Assembly (NCBI GenBank): GCA_024508855.1
Contig: JANINJ010000099.1
Span: 1 to 64,000, forward strand
Origin: Xanthobacteraceae bacterium
GTDB taxonomy: Bacteria > Pseudomonadota > Alphaproteobacteria > Rhizobiales > Xanthobacteraceae
Direction: 5' to 3'
Length of the DNA stretch: 64,000 nucleotides
Position numbers and translations under genes: made by a program. The notes under the pieces are model-generated. The model did not search any database. It was not told where the DNA came from and saw only the letters and a list, made by a program, of their open reading frames with translations. Of this stretch, positions 46,484 through 55,116 are shown in pieces. Position 1 is the stretch's first letter. Each line of letters starts with the position of its first letter.

Positions 46484-47428
46484 ATGCGCAATCTATTTCT
46501 GTCGCTCGGTTTCGTTGCCCTGTTGTTTTGCCTGCTGACCCCGGGAACCTCTTACGCGGATCCGGTCGGCCACACCTACATCGCCCAGACCGGCACGGAT
46601 GGAAACAGCCCGTGCTACAATCCGAAACTGCCCTGCGCCAATCTCGTCTTCACGATGAGCAATACCTTGCCCGGCGGCACGCTGACCTGTGTCGGTCCCA
46701 CCGGCCTGTGGACGCCATCGATCACCAAATCGATCATGATCGATTGCGAAGGCACCAATTCGACGACCAACAGTTTCAGTGTCGCCATCGGCGCGACGGA
46801 TACCGTCACGGTGCGCGGATTGATGATCGAGACCGCGCAAGGCGCGGCCGGCGGCACGCGGATCAGCTTCACCGGGTCGGGCACGCTGATCCTCGAAAAG
46901 CTTCACCTGAGGAACGGGCCGGTGGGAATTTCCTTCACGCCCAACGGTGCTGGCAAGCTGATCGTGCGCGACAGCATCATCAGTTCGACCGGCAACGGCG
47001 CGCAAGGCGGCGGCATCGTGGTTGCGCCGCAGCCGGGCGGCAGCGCGCAGGTGACGCTGGAGCGGGTGACGGTGGCGTCGAACGCGTTCGGCGTCGCCTT
47101 CGACGGCAGCAACAGCACCGGCGGCATCAATGCGACCATCACCGACAGCGTCTTCGCGAGCAACACGCAGGACGGCATCGTCGCCACCACGACCGCAGGC
47201 CACGCGCCGATCGGCGTGCTGGTGACCAATACCAAGGCGGTGAACAACACCCGCGGCGTGCGCGCGATCGGCCCGAACGTCACCGTGCGTCTCGACAACT
47301 CGCGCGTGGCCGGGAACGGCGTCGGCATCGGAACATTGAGCGGGGGGCATGTGCTGACGCTCGGCAACAACGTCGTTCGCGCCAACGGCAGCGACGGCGC
47401 GTTCAGCGGAGCGCTTGCGCTGCAGTGA
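46484..47428 (+). CDS. Secreted right-handed beta-helix protein, paralog C
   Basis: A 314-residue protein with a signal peptide (LSLGFVALLFCLLTPGTSYAD) and a beta-helix body. It is closest to paralog B: DGIVATTTAGHAPIGVLV, RAIGPNVTVRLDNS and the end GNNVVRANGSDGAFSGALA. The mature start again has a Cys pair (SPCYNPKLPCANL). Function is unknown; a structural surface or secreted role is inferred from signal peptide and fold. AGGAGAG precedes ATG 46484. Confidence 0.8.
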   Translation: MRNLFLSLGFVALLFCLLTPGTSYADPVGHTYIAQTGTDGNSPCYNPKLPCANLVFTMSNTLPGGTLTCVGPTGLWTPSITKSIMIDCEGTNSTTNSFSVAIGATDTVTVRGLMIETAQGAAGGTRISFTGSGTLILEKLHLRNGPVGISFTPNGAGKLIVRDSIISSTGNGAQGGGIVVAPQPGGSAQVTLERVTVASNAFGVAFDGSNSTGGINATITDSVFASNTQDGIVATTTAGHAPIGVLVTNTKAVNNTRGVRAIGPNVTVRLDNSRVAGNGVGIGTLSGGHVLTLGNNVVRANGSDGAFSGALALQ

Positions 47429-47482
47429 TCGGCGGCCGCGATCGTCGCGCGGCAGCGCGCGACGCAGAAACGAAACGCAGCG

Positions 47483-47773
47483 TCAGGTCATCCTGCCGCT
47501 GCTTTTCTCTGCCTTGAGATAATCGGACAACGTCGCCGCTGGTCGCGCGGCGGCCTTCCTGGCTTTACTGCCCGCCTTGGCTTTCACCGGCTGCGGTTGT
47601 GCAGCCTCGGCGGCTTCCTTGGCCAGACGCAACTCGCGCAGCCGCGCCATGTTCTTGCGGACGGCGACGTCGTGAGCTTCGATATCGGCACGTGCCTTGG
47701 CGCCTTCGATGGCGGCGACACGCATCCGTTCGGTTCGCGCCAGTTGCGACGCGCTCGGCGGTGGCTTTGTCAT
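47483..47773 (-). CDS. Small conserved basic protein of unknown function
   Basis: A 96-residue protein, highly charged and probably helical, with RVAAIEGAKARADIEAHDVA and NMARLRELRLAKEAAEA, then a Lys/Ala-rich stretch (KAKAGSKARKAAARPAA). No domain is recognised. Such proteins are common in rhizobia. It is convergent with beta-helix paralog C and divergent from the cold-shock gene. Confidence 0.6.
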   Translation of the reverse strand: MTKPPPSASQLARTERMRVAAIEGAKARADIEAHDVAVRKNMARLRELRLAKEAAEAAQPQPVKAKAGSKARKAAARPAATLSDYLKAEKSSGRMT

Positions 47774-47991
47774 GTGTTGAATATAGGTATCATCTGCCGA
47801 ATTGCCAGTCCCGGCCCCGCAGGTTGCTATTTCAGGCCTCAGTTGCTATATGGACGATATTCGATTGCTGGCATTGGTTTTGTTAAAGCGCCGCCAGGCT
47901 CCTTTCCAAACACATCGCTGAGATTGGATGTACCGCGCAATGGCGCGCGGTGGCGCATGCGTGCGCCTTTGGAACTCTAAGGAACAAACCG

Positions 47992-48201
47992 ATGACGACA
48001 GGTACTGTGAAGTGGTTCAACGGCCAAAAAGGTTTTGGCTTCATTCAGCCGAACGACGGCGGCAACGACGTGTTCGTGCACATCAGCGCCGTTGAGCGCG
48101 CGGGCCTCACCGGCCTCGCCGAAGGCCAGAAGGTCAACTTCGAACTGAAGACCGACAAGATGCGCGGCAAGGTCAGCGCCGAGAACCTCTCGCTGGCGTA
48201 A
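47992..48201 (+). CDS. cspA: Cold-shock protein
   Basis: A 69-residue single cold-shock domain with RNP1 KGFGFIQP and RNP2 DVFVHISAV, which bind single-stranded RNA and DNA. AAGGA lies before ATG 47992. The 218-base upstream gap (47774-47991) is probably its promoter and long leader, as in other csp genes; no further element was recognised there. Confidence 0.95.
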   Translation: MTTGTVKWFNGQKGFGFIQPNDGGNDVFVHISAVERAGLTGLAEGQKVNFELKTDKMRGKVSAENLSLA

Positions 48202-48327
48202 GCCGCACCAAATCCAAGCCGTCACCGCGGATGTACCGGGATGGCTTATTCGCTCTCGCGACGCTGGCACGTGTGTCACGGATGTACTGACACCATGTGA
48301 GGAACGCGGGAGCGGATTACGGAATCG

Positions 48328-48353
48328 AAGCCCGGCAGCAATGCCGGGCTTTT
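48328..48353 (+). terminator. Rho-independent terminator after the cold-shock gene
   Basis: AAGCCCGGCA-GCAA-TGCCGGGCTTTTTT, a 10-bp GC-rich stem followed by a T-run, 127 bases after the stop. Confidence 0.88.
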
Positions 48354-48383
48354 TTATCGCCAATGAATAGGCGTATGTTTTTC

Positions 48384-48473
48384 CGTCATGGCCGGGCTTG
48401 TCCCGGCCATCCACGTCCTTCCTGCTGAAGCACCGTTAAACCGTGGATGGCCGGAATAAATCCGGCCATGACG
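48384..48473. repeat. Composite palindromic intergenic repeat, copy 5
   Basis: Left unit CGTCATGGCCGGGCTTGTCC then CGGCCATCCACGTCC; right unit CCGTGGATGGCCGGAATAAA then TCCGGCCATGACG. It fills most of the 409-base gap 48202-48610 together with the terminator; the remainder shows no gene. Confidence 0.85.
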
Positions 48474-48610
48474 AGCTAAACAGACGCGGAGCCGTACATG
48501 GCATCGTGCAGCGTGCGGCAGCGACGCGCCGTCGCGGTTCGGAACTTCGTCATCCTGCGCGCGTTCATTCCGATCCGCTCGAGCAGCGTCCCACCACCGC
48601 GAGGCAGCGC

Positions 48611-49333
48611 ATGGAGCATCTCAGCTATCCCAACGAGAGCAAGGCATATCGCGCGGCGCGCAACGCGCTGCTCGACGAGGAGATCGCGTTGCGCGCGCAG
48701 ATCGAGGCCGTGGCGGCGAAGCGCCGCGCGCTGCCGCCGGGCGGCGAGGTGCCGCAGGATTACGTGTTCGAGCGCATCGGCACAACGCAGATGCCAGAGC
48801 AGGTGAAGATGTCAAAACTGTTCGGGCCGCACGACACGCTGATCCTCTACAGCTTCATGTACGGGCCGGAGCGCGAAAGCCCGTGCCCCGGCTGCACGCA
48901 TCTGCTCGACGGCATCGACGGCGCCGCGCGGCATCTTGGCGAGCGCGCGGCGTTTCACGTCGTTGCCAAGTCGCCGATCGCGCGGCTTGCGGCCTGGGCG
49001 CACGAACGCGGCTGGGAGCACATGTCGCTGATCTCGACGGCGGGCAACAGCTACGACGCCGACTACTTCGGCGACACGTCAAAGTTTTCGGAAGGAATGC
49101 GCCAGCAGCACCAGGTGCCGGATGGCGAGAACTGGGACGAGACGATCTTCAACGTGTTCAAAAAACAGAACGGCACCATCCGCCACTTCTGGGGCTCCGA
49201 ACTTTCCTTCGCGCCGCCCGCACCGGGCCAGCACCACCGCGCCGGCGACATGGCCGATCCGTTATGGAATCTGCTCGACATGACGCCCGAGGGGCGAGGC
49301 GGGGAGTGGTTTCCGAAGGTGGCTTACGAGTGA
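48611..49333 (+). CDS. DUF899 thioredoxin-like protein
   Basis: A 240-residue protein of the DUF899 family with a thioredoxin-like motif SPCPGCTHLLDGIDG near residue 98 and the family endings ETIFNVFKKQNGTIRHFWGS and DMTPEGRGGEW. The fold suggests a redox role; no reaction is established. ATG 48611 has GAGG upstream; the open frame reaches back into the palindromic repeat and is rejected there. Confidence 0.85.
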   Translation: MEHLSYPNESKAYRAARNALLDEEIALRAQIEAVAAKRRALPPGGEVPQDYVFERIGTTQMPEQVKMSKLFGPHDTLILYSFMYGPERESPCPGCTHLLDGIDGAARHLGERAAFHVVAKSPIARLAAWAHERGWEHMSLISTAGNSYDADYFGDTSKFSEGMRQQHQVPDGENWDETIFNVFKKQNGTIRHFWGSELSFAPPAPGQHHRAGDMADPLWNLLDMTPEGRGGEWFPKVAYE

Positions 49334-49355
49334 TAAATGATGTACGGACTATCCA

Positions 49356-50738
49356 TCACTGCGGTGCGGGAAACTCCGACACATGCTTCAGTCTCATTTC
49401 TAACTGAGATGTAGCGAAGAAGTTAAAGCCTTTATTCGCATCCTCATAGTGTTTTCGCAGGTGGGGCGGCCAATCTGCGCAGTTCAATAGAATGAAGTCT
49501 TCACTGACCGTGCGGCTGATCTTGGGCGGCTCGATTGCTATTCCTACGACCTTGTTTAAGTGTCCAAATTTGTTTTTTGCGGCCCCGCACGCAATCTCCA
49601 GAAGCGCCTGTCTTTTGGCGCGATAATCGCTGGGACGGTCCGTCATGTTTTCGGCTTTAACTTGGAGAAAGACGTAACCGACATCTTCAAAAAACGAAGG
49701 CATGAAGGAAAGGTATCGCATGAAAGGGGCGTCAGAAATCGGAAAACTTTTTATTGCTGCTATCATATGTTCTGCCAAAGCTCGCCTTGAGAAGCGTGGC
49801 TCTTTAGCCATCTCGTGAATAGCGGACTGTCCGAGAAACGGATTTGAGGTGCCGAGTAGTTTACCGGCCAACGCGTTGGCAGCAGTTTTTTGAATAATGC
49901 TATCCCACAGGTAAGAAATTTTGTCCGCTTCTTTCTTTCGGCGGTAAACGTCAGACGTAACAAAATTTTTCCATTCACCTTCGCCAATTGCAATAAAGTT
50001 ATATTTTTCATTTTCGTTTGCGCCAATGAAATGGCGATTTGATTCTGTATCAAAATTCACGAAGTAATTTGCGAGCAAGTCTTCTTCGCCACAATAAGTT
50101 AGACAATCACATCTGCTTATTGCTCGGCCTTTTGCCGTCAAATAGCTGGTGAAATCAAAAATCGTGTCTAGCTCGTTTAAAATAATTGATAGGTTATGCG
50201 TATCAAATACATGAACAAGCAAGGATTTGTCTAAGTCGATCATGAATGGAAAGGACGGCATCCCATTAATCTGACTGCCGTAACAAATAGCCAAGCTGCC
50301 ATAAACGTTTTCCCTGGAAGCTCTTTTGCATGCTTCCATAGCGCCGTGAGCTACGACAATATTGTGGACTGTTATCTTCGAACGATCGATAGGAATCGGG
50401 AAGAGTGTGTTTCGCGAAACGTCCAGAAATATATCGCGGCCACTTCTGACGTATCTTTCTGCACCACGCACAGTACGAATTTGAGCGTCGATTACATTCC
50501 GTTTCCATCTACGCCAAATAGTTGCGTGATCTTTTTCGAAACCATCAAACGTGCTGCTCTCTCTATCGAAAAATATAAATACGTCATTCTCGAAAACGGC
50601 AATGAGATCACAAAGTTCTTTACCGTCGTCTTTTACCGGGTTGGGATAGCTCCAGAGCTTCAGAAACGACTGTTCGCAAAGCTCTGCCAATTGACGCTCG
50701 GTGCGCGTTGCGCCTGCTGATTTAACGATTTTTATCAT
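49356..50738 (-). CDS. AT-rich orphan gene, possible PD-(D/E)XK nuclease-like protein
   Basis: A 460-residue protein in DNA clearly richer in A and T than all neighbours, with matching codon use, so it looks recently acquired. The N-terminus reads ERQLAELCEQSFLKLWSYPN, then DDGKELCDLIAVFENDVFIFF and DRES. The pattern (helix with Glu, then Asp and a beta-hairpin with an acidic-basic pair) resembles restriction-type nuclease cores such as the ELCDLLVVF group, but the usual catalytic Lys is Arg here, so activity is uncertain. The remaining 380 residues match nothing I know. No ribosome site precedes the ATG; a 32-bp palindrome begins two bases upstream. Confidence 0.6.
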   Translation of the reverse strand: MIKIVKSAGATRTERQLAELCEQSFLKLWSYPNPVKDDGKELCDLIAVFENDVFIFFDRESSTFDGFEKDHATIWRRWKRNVIDAQIRTVRGAERYVRSGRDIFLDVSRNTLFPIPIDRSKITVHNIVVAHGAMEACKRASRENVYGSLAICYGSQINGMPSFPFMIDLDKSLLVHVFDTHNLSIILNELDTIFDFTSYLTAKGRAISRCDCLTYCGEEDLLANYFVNFDTESNRHFIGANENEKYNFIAIGEGEWKNFVTSDVYRRKKEADKISYLWDSIIQKTAANALAGKLLGTSNPFLGQSAIHEMAKEPRFSRRALAEHMIAAIKSFPISDAPFMRYLSFMPSFFEDVGYVFLQVKAENMTDRPSDYRAKRQALLEIACGAAKNKFGHLNKVVGIAIEPPKISRTVSEDFILLNCADWPPHLRKHYEDANKGFNFFATSQLEMRLKHVSEFPAPQ

Positions 50739-50740
50739 GG

Positions 50741-50772
50741 CTTATTCGTTCCCCCAGTTGGGAACAAATAAG
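50741..50772. promoter_or_regulatory. 32-bp palindrome at the start of the AT-rich gene
   Basis: CTTATTCGTTCCC and GGGAACAAATAAG pair 12 of 13 around CCAGTT. It lies two bases from the ATG at 50738 and 14 bases from the -35 box of the divergent promoter. It may be an operator covering both promoters or a leader hairpin. Confidence 0.6.
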
Positions 50773-50786
50773 TGGGCTTCTTTTAG

Positions 50787-50815
50787 TTGACAAACAGTGG
50801 GATTTGGATTATATT
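50787..50815 (+). promoter_or_regulatory. Consensus sigma-70 promoter
   Basis: TTGACA (50787-50792), 17 bases, TATATT (50810-50815). This is near-perfect for housekeeping sigma and predicts a transcript starting near 50822, exactly where the GC-rich structured element begins. Confidence 0.75.
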
Positions 50816-50821
50816 CCTATT

Positions 50822-51400
50822 TATCCCGCCTCACTGAGAGGGGCGGCTCGCGATCGTCACGGTCTGCGGGGCGGGATGCGGTGGACGCCGCGGCGTTCGA
50901 TGCGCCCAAGCGTGGGCCGGTAAGCCGAAAGGCCGGCCGGAACGTGCAAGGGAAGGCTGACGACCACGCCGGGGCGGACGGTCCAAGTCGCGTGATCCTG
51001 GCGCATCGCCTTGCGCCATGGGGCGGCGCCGGCCTTAGGTCCTCGAATGAGGAGAGGCCGGTGCGTTAGTCCCCTGCAGTGGCGGTTTACCCAAGGGTCG
51101 GCCGCCGGGGGTCTCGCGAAGCAAGCCGTTAAAACCATCGCGTGCGGAACGCCGGATGTGTCCGGTGCTTTCGTGGTGACTAACTCGTGCGCTTTTATCA
51201 CTGCGCATGAGGCTGCGGACGCATCGCGCGTCCGGCGTTCCGCGCGCCCTCTCAAGCAGAGGGCGGGACGTTCACCCCATAGCTCGGACGTGGAAACACG
51301 CCGCGAGATCGCGAAGGTGTGTCTCGCGACCGCCTCGCGCGGGCGTCGTCGGGAGTACCGCCGCACGGTGCCCTGCACAAAAGTTGCGTTGAGGCGCTGC
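50822..51400 (+). ncRNA. Candidate structured non-coding RNA / dispersed repeat element
   Basis: About 580 GC-rich bases without a credible gene. Many arms pair: CCGGCCT/AGGCCGG (51028-51062) enclosing CCTC-GAAT-GAGG; GGCGG/CCGCC (51081-51106); a perfect 13-bp pair GCGGAACGCCGGA (51144-51156) with TCCGGCGTTCCGC (51231-51243) enclosing GGACGC/GCGTCC; and GCCCTCT-CAAGC-AGAGGGC (51246-51264). From memory, similar sequences recur in Bradyrhizobium genomes with the 13-bp arms changed together and the CCCTCT/AGAGGG stem kept, which would mean conserved structure; this is unverified. It does not match RNase P, tmRNA, 6S or rRNA. It could be an independent RNA or a long leader of the gene at 51519. 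Confidence 0.55.
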
Positions 51401-51518
51401 CGTTCATCACACCTGCGTTTTGCTACTTTTTACTGCAGCCGGGGCGCTGGCAAATTCGCGCGGCGCATAGTTAGATGCCCGCGTTTTAATAAAAAATCTT
51501 CCAAGGGAGTAAACTCGA

Positions 51519-52742
51519 ATGATCCGCCTGTCTTCCAAGCTGGTCGCGGTTTCGGCCGCCGCCATGCTGCTCTCCGCCGGCAGCGCACTCGCGCAAAAGA
51601 AATACGATACCGGCGCCTCCGATACCGAAATCAAGATCGGCAATATCGAGGCCTACAGCGGCCCGGCGTCGGCCTATGGCATCATCGGCAAGACCGAAGA
51701 AGCCTACTTCAAGATGGTCAACGACAACGGCGGCATCAAAGGCCGCAAGATCAATTTCATCACCTACGACGACGGCTACAGCCCGCCGAAGACCGTCGAG
51801 CAGACCCGCAAGCTGGTCGAGAGCGACGAGGTGCTGTTCATCTTCAATCCGCTCGGCACGCCTACCCAGTCGGCGGTGCACAAGTACATGAACGCCAAGA
51901 AGGTGCCGCAACTGTTCATCGCGTCCGGCTCCAGCAAGTGGGACGACGCGAAGAATTTCCCGTGGACCATGGGCTATCAGCCGAGCTACCGCTCGGAAGC
52001 GCGCATCTTCGCCAAGTACGTGCTCGCCAACAAGCCGGATGCGAAGGTCGGCGTGCTCTATGCCAACGACGATTTCGGCAAGGACTATGTGCTCGGCCTC
52101 AAGGATGTGTTCGGCGACAAGGCGTCGAAACTCATCGTCGCCCAGGAAACCTACGAGAATAGCGAGCCGACCATCGACTCCCACATCGTCAAGTTGAAGG
52201 ACGCGGGCGCCGATGTCTTCATCAACATCTCGACGCCGAAGTTCGCAGCGCAGGCGATCAAGAAGATGCACGAGATCGGCTGGAAGCCGATGCATCTGAT
52301 GACCGACGTGTCGATCTCGATCGGTGCGGTGATGAAGCCGGCTGGCCTCGACGCTTCCGAGGGCGTGCTCTCGGCGGGCTATCTCAAGGACGCCGCCGAT
52401 CCGCAGTGGAAGGACGACGCCGGCATGAAGAAGTTCATGGCCTTCGTCGACAAGTACATGCCGGGCGCCAACGTCACCGACGCCAACATGGTCTATGGCT
52501 ACTCGGCCGCGCAGACCATGGTGCACGTGCTGGAGAAGTGCGGCGACGATCTCACCCGCGCCAACGTCATGAAGCAGGCCGCCAGCATCGACAAGTTCGT
52601 GCCGGATACGTTGCTTCCGGGCGTCTACGTCAAGACCAGCGCCACCGACTTCGCGCCGATCGAGCAGCTCAAGATGATGAAGTTCTCGAGAGGCAAGTGG
52701 GACCTGTTCGGCGACGTGCTCAGCGCCGAAACCGAGCGCTGA
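51519..52742 (+). CDS. Orphan liv-type periplasmic binding protein
   Basis: A 407-residue type I periplasmic binding protein with a Sec signal (KLVAVSAAAMLLSAGSALAQ) followed by KKYDTGASDTEIKIGNIEAY and SGPASAYG. No permease or ATPase gene is attached. AAGGGAG lies before ATG 51519. The DNA between the structured element and this gene (51400-51518) is AT-richer and probably holds its promoter, unless it is read from the sigma-70 promoter at 50787. Confidence 0.88.
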   Translation: MIRLSSKLVAVSAAAMLLSAGSALAQKKYDTGASDTEIKIGNIEAYSGPASAYGIIGKTEEAYFKMVNDNGGIKGRKINFITYDDGYSPPKTVEQTRKLVESDEVLFIFNPLGTPTQSAVHKYMNAKKVPQLFIASGSSKWDDAKNFPWTMGYQPSYRSEARIFAKYVLANKPDAKVGVLYANDDFGKDYVLGLKDVFGDKASKLIVAQETYENSEPTIDSHIVKLKDAGADVFINISTPKFAAQAIKKMHEIGWKPMHLMTDVSISIGAVMKPAGLDASEGVLSAGYLKDAADPQWKDDAGMKKFMAFVDKYMPGANVTDANMVYGYSAAQTMVHVLEKCGDDLTRANVMKQAASIDKFVPDTLLPGVYVKTSATDFAPIEQLKMMKFSRGKWDLFGDVLSAETER

Positions 52743-52750
52743 CGGGAAGG

Positions 52751-52808
52751 GCGGCCGTCATCCCGAGGTGCGAGCCACTTGGCGAGCCTCGAAGGATGTG
52801 CGGCCGCG
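52751..52808. repeat. Long imperfect hairpin, second type of intergenic repeat
   Basis: ATCCCGAGGTGCGAGCC (52760-52776) faces GGCGAGCCTCGAAGGAT (52781-52797), with GCGGCC arms outside. It lies between two convergent genes and resembles a widespread rhizobial repeat. It may also end transcription, though no T-run is present. Confidence 0.65.
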
Positions 52809-52847
52809 GCCCTTCGGGTTGCAACGCGTGAAACGATCGCCCCGGCG

Positions 52848-54200
52848 TCAGGCCGCCGCGGCGATCGTCTTCAAAAAGCCGTCGATCTCGCTCTGCAGGC
52901 TGGAGGTGGAATCCGACAGCTGCTTCGCCGACGACAGCAGCTGTGTCGACGCCGCGCCGGTCTGGTTGGCGCCGGCGCTGACTTCCGCGATGGTGCCCGC
53001 GACCTGGGTGGTGCCGGCGGCGGTGCGCTGGATGTTGCCGGAAATCTCCTGGGTCGCCGCGCCCTGTTCCTCGATCGCCGCCGAGATCGCGGTGGTGATC
53101 TCGGAAATCTGGCCGATCGTCGAACTGATCATGCGGATCGAGTTCACCGCCTCTTCGGTCGCGGTCTGCATCCCGGCGATCTGCACGCCGATCTCGTCGG
53201 TGGCCTTCGCGGTCTGCGCCGCCAGTGCCTTCACCTCCTGCGCCACCACGGCAAAACCACGCCCGGCTTCTCCCGCCCGCGCAGCTTCGATGGTGGCGTT
53301 GAGTGCCAGCAGGTTGGTCTGCTCGGCCACCGAGGTGATCAGCTTGATGACGTCACCGATCCGGCTTGCCGCCTGCGACAGCGCATTGATGCGGGCATCG
53401 GTCTGGTTGGCCTGCTCCACCGCGTTGGTCGCGATGCGGTTCGATTCCTGCACCTGCTTGGAGATCTCCTGCACCGAGCTCGCCAGTTCCTCGGTCGCCG
53501 ACGCCACCGACTGCACGTTGCTGGAAGCGTCTTCCGACGCGTCCTTCACAACCCGCGCCAGCCGCGTGGTGTTGTCGGCGTTGTCGCTCAGCGACCGCGC
53601 GGTGCTTTCCAGCTCGGTGGAAGCGCTGGACAGCGAGCCGATGATGTCGCGGAAGCGGCCGCCGGCATCGGCGATGGCTTCCTTCCGGACCTGGCGGTTG
53701 GAGCCGAAATACACCGCGACGGTGGTCTCGGTATCGAAGGTCATTGCCTTGGAGACGGCCTTCAGCATCGCGGCCTTCTTGTCGCGTGCGGCCGCAATCG
53801 CCGCCTTGCCGAAGCGCGGCACGGTGACGCTGGCCTCGATCTCCTTCATCAACTGGTCCGCGGTGAACATCTGGCGGCAGCCGACGTACCATTGCGGCGC
53901 CACGCCGGCGTTCTGGTTGAACTCGCAGACCCGCTGCGCGGAGGCGCGATAGGCTTCGTCCAGGTTGCCCGCCGTGATCAGCTCCCAATGGGCAAGCTGC
54001 ATGCGGATCGCTTCCGGTACGCTCTGCGGGTCTTTAAAGATGCTGGACGAGGGGTCGTACTGGCGGACCTTCTCGTAGAATTTGGTTAGAATCCCCGGCA
54101 GACATTTGGCCAGGAACGGCTGCATCTCGCGAAGCGTGGCCCGGGTGGCGTCATCGATCTGAATCATATCGAGACGGATGTGGTTCCAGTCGGGGGTCAT
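52848..54200 (-). CDS. Globin-coupled-sensor-type methyl-accepting chemotaxis protein without the haem His
   Basis: A 450-residue soluble transducer. Residues about 1-160 are a protoglobin domain ([33 protein letters not shown]), and residues about 180-450 an MCP signalling domain with the hairpin tip [20 protein letters not shown] and [17 protein letters not shown]. In haem-binding relatives the helix before PxWY carries the proximal His (VH.RIG); here the same place reads [11 protein letters not shown], with Asn. It probably senses something other than O2 through haem. ATG 54200 has GGAG upstream. No membrane segment is seen. Confidence 0.82.
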   Translation of the reverse strand: MTPDWNHIRLDMIQIDDATRATLREMQPFLAKCLPGILTKFYEKVRQYDPSSSIFKDPQSVPEAIRMQLAHWELITAGNLDEAYRASAQRVCEFNQNAGVAPQWYVGCRQMFTADQLMKEIEASVTVPRFGKAAIAAARDKKAAMLKAVSKAMTFDTETTVAVYFGSNRQVRKEAIADAGGRFRDIIGSLSSASTELESTARSLSDNADNTTRLARVVKDASEDASSNVQSVASATEELASSVQEISKQVQESNRIATNAVEQANQTDARINALSQAASRIGDVIKLITSVAEQTNLLALNATIEAARAGEAGRGFAVVAQEVKALAAQTAKATDEIGVQIAGMQTATEEAVNSIRMISSTIGQISEITTAISAAIEEQGAATQEISGNIQRTAAGTTQVAGTIAEVSAGANQTGAASTQLLSSAKQLSDSTSSLQSEIDGFLKTIAAAA

Positions 54201-54302
54201 TCTGATCTCCGGGCAGGCCGTTATGGGGTCACCCATGTTACGGAATTACCCTTAATGGAGTGCGAATGTACCGTTCCCGGAGGCGGTTCGGATTTCCCCA
54301 CG

Positions 54303-54327
54303 AAAAAGGCCCCGGATGTCCGGGGCC
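54303..54327 (-). terminator. Rho-independent terminator of the FAH-family gene
   Basis: GGCCCCGGA-TG-TCCGGGGCC with five A before it on the plus strand, that is, a T-run after the stem when read on the minus strand. It lies 27 bases after the stop at 54354. Confidence 0.85.
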
Positions 54328-54353
54328 TCGGATAGCTCGAATGATGGAAGCGG

Positions 54354-55052
54354 TCAGGCCGGCTGGCCGATCGCAACCTTCAACGTGCCGATACCGTCGA
54401 TACCGCATTCGATCTTGTCGCCGGGCTTGAGCGCGCCGACGCCCGCGGGTGTGCCGGTCATGATGATATCACCGGCTGCGAGTGCGACCTGCTCGGAGAG
54501 CTGCGCGATGATCTCGGGCACATTCCAGATCAGTTCGGTGAGGTCGCCTTTCTGCTTCTCGGTGCCGTTGACCGACAACCAGATCTTCCCCTTGGTCGGG
54601 TGTCCGATCTTCGCGGCCGGCTGCAACGCACCGCAGGGGGCCGACTGGTCGAACGACTTTCCGATCTCCCAGGGCCGCTCTTTCTTGCGCGATGCCTGCT
54701 GCAGGTCGCGGCGGGTCAGATCGATACCGACGCCGTAGCCGAATACGTGATCGAGCGCTTTTGCGGCCGGGATATTCAGGCCGCCGCTCTTCATCGCCAC
54801 GACAAGCTCGACCTCGTGATGGAAGTCCTTCGTGAGCGGCGGGTAGGGAATGGTTGTGCCGTCGGCAACGATCATGTCGGCGTGCTTGGCGAAGAAGAAC
54901 GGCGGCGCGCGCTCGTCGTTGCCCATCTCACGGATGTGTTCGAGATAGTTGCGTCCCACGCACCAGATACGGCGCACCGGAAAGACCTTTGAATCACCGG
55001 CAACCGGAATGGAAGCCTGTGGCGGGGGAGCAATGATGAAGGATGCGCTCAT
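54354..55052 (-). CDS. Fumarylacetoacetate hydrolase family protein
   Basis: A 232-residue FAH-fold enzyme: IWCVGRNYLEHIREMG, KDFHHEVELVVAMKSGG (metal-binding Glu pair), GYGVGIDLTRRDLQ and GDIIMTGTPAGVGALKPGD. It resembles fumarylpyruvate or acylpyruvate hydrolases, which cut ring-cleavage products such as those of the gentisate route, or oxaloacetate decarboxylases; the substrate cannot be told. ATG 55052 is the family start; the open frame to 55295 overlaps the ABC gene and is rejected. Confidence 0.88.
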   Translation of the reverse strand: MSASFIIAPPPQASIPVAGDSKVFPVRRIWCVGRNYLEHIREMGNDERAPPFFFAKHADMIVADGTTIPYPPLTKDFHHEVELVVAMKSGGLNIPAAKALDHVFGYGVGIDLTRRDLQQASRKKERPWEIGKSFDQSAPCGALQPAAKIGHPTKGKIWLSVNGTEKQKGDLTELIWNVPEIIAQLSEQVALAAGDIIMTGTPAGVGALKPGDKIECGIDGIGTLKVAIGQPA

Positions 55053-55116
55053 GAATTGTTCTCGGCAATCGCGTGTGAGGGTGTTCAGAGAAGAGTGATA
55101 GACGAAGGAGTCGATG

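Noticed and set aside
48498-48610. Small gene before the DUF899 gene
   Set aside because: The frame is Arg-rich, lacks a ribosome site and runs on into the DUF899 gene in another frame.
49356-50738. Prophage or integrative element
   Set aside because: No integrase, transposase, tRNA or flanking direct repeat was found around the AT-rich gene, so only a single acquired gene is supported.
50822-51400. RNase P RNA, tmRNA or rRNA fragment
   Set aside because: None of the conserved landmarks of these RNAs was found, and the pairing scheme differs.
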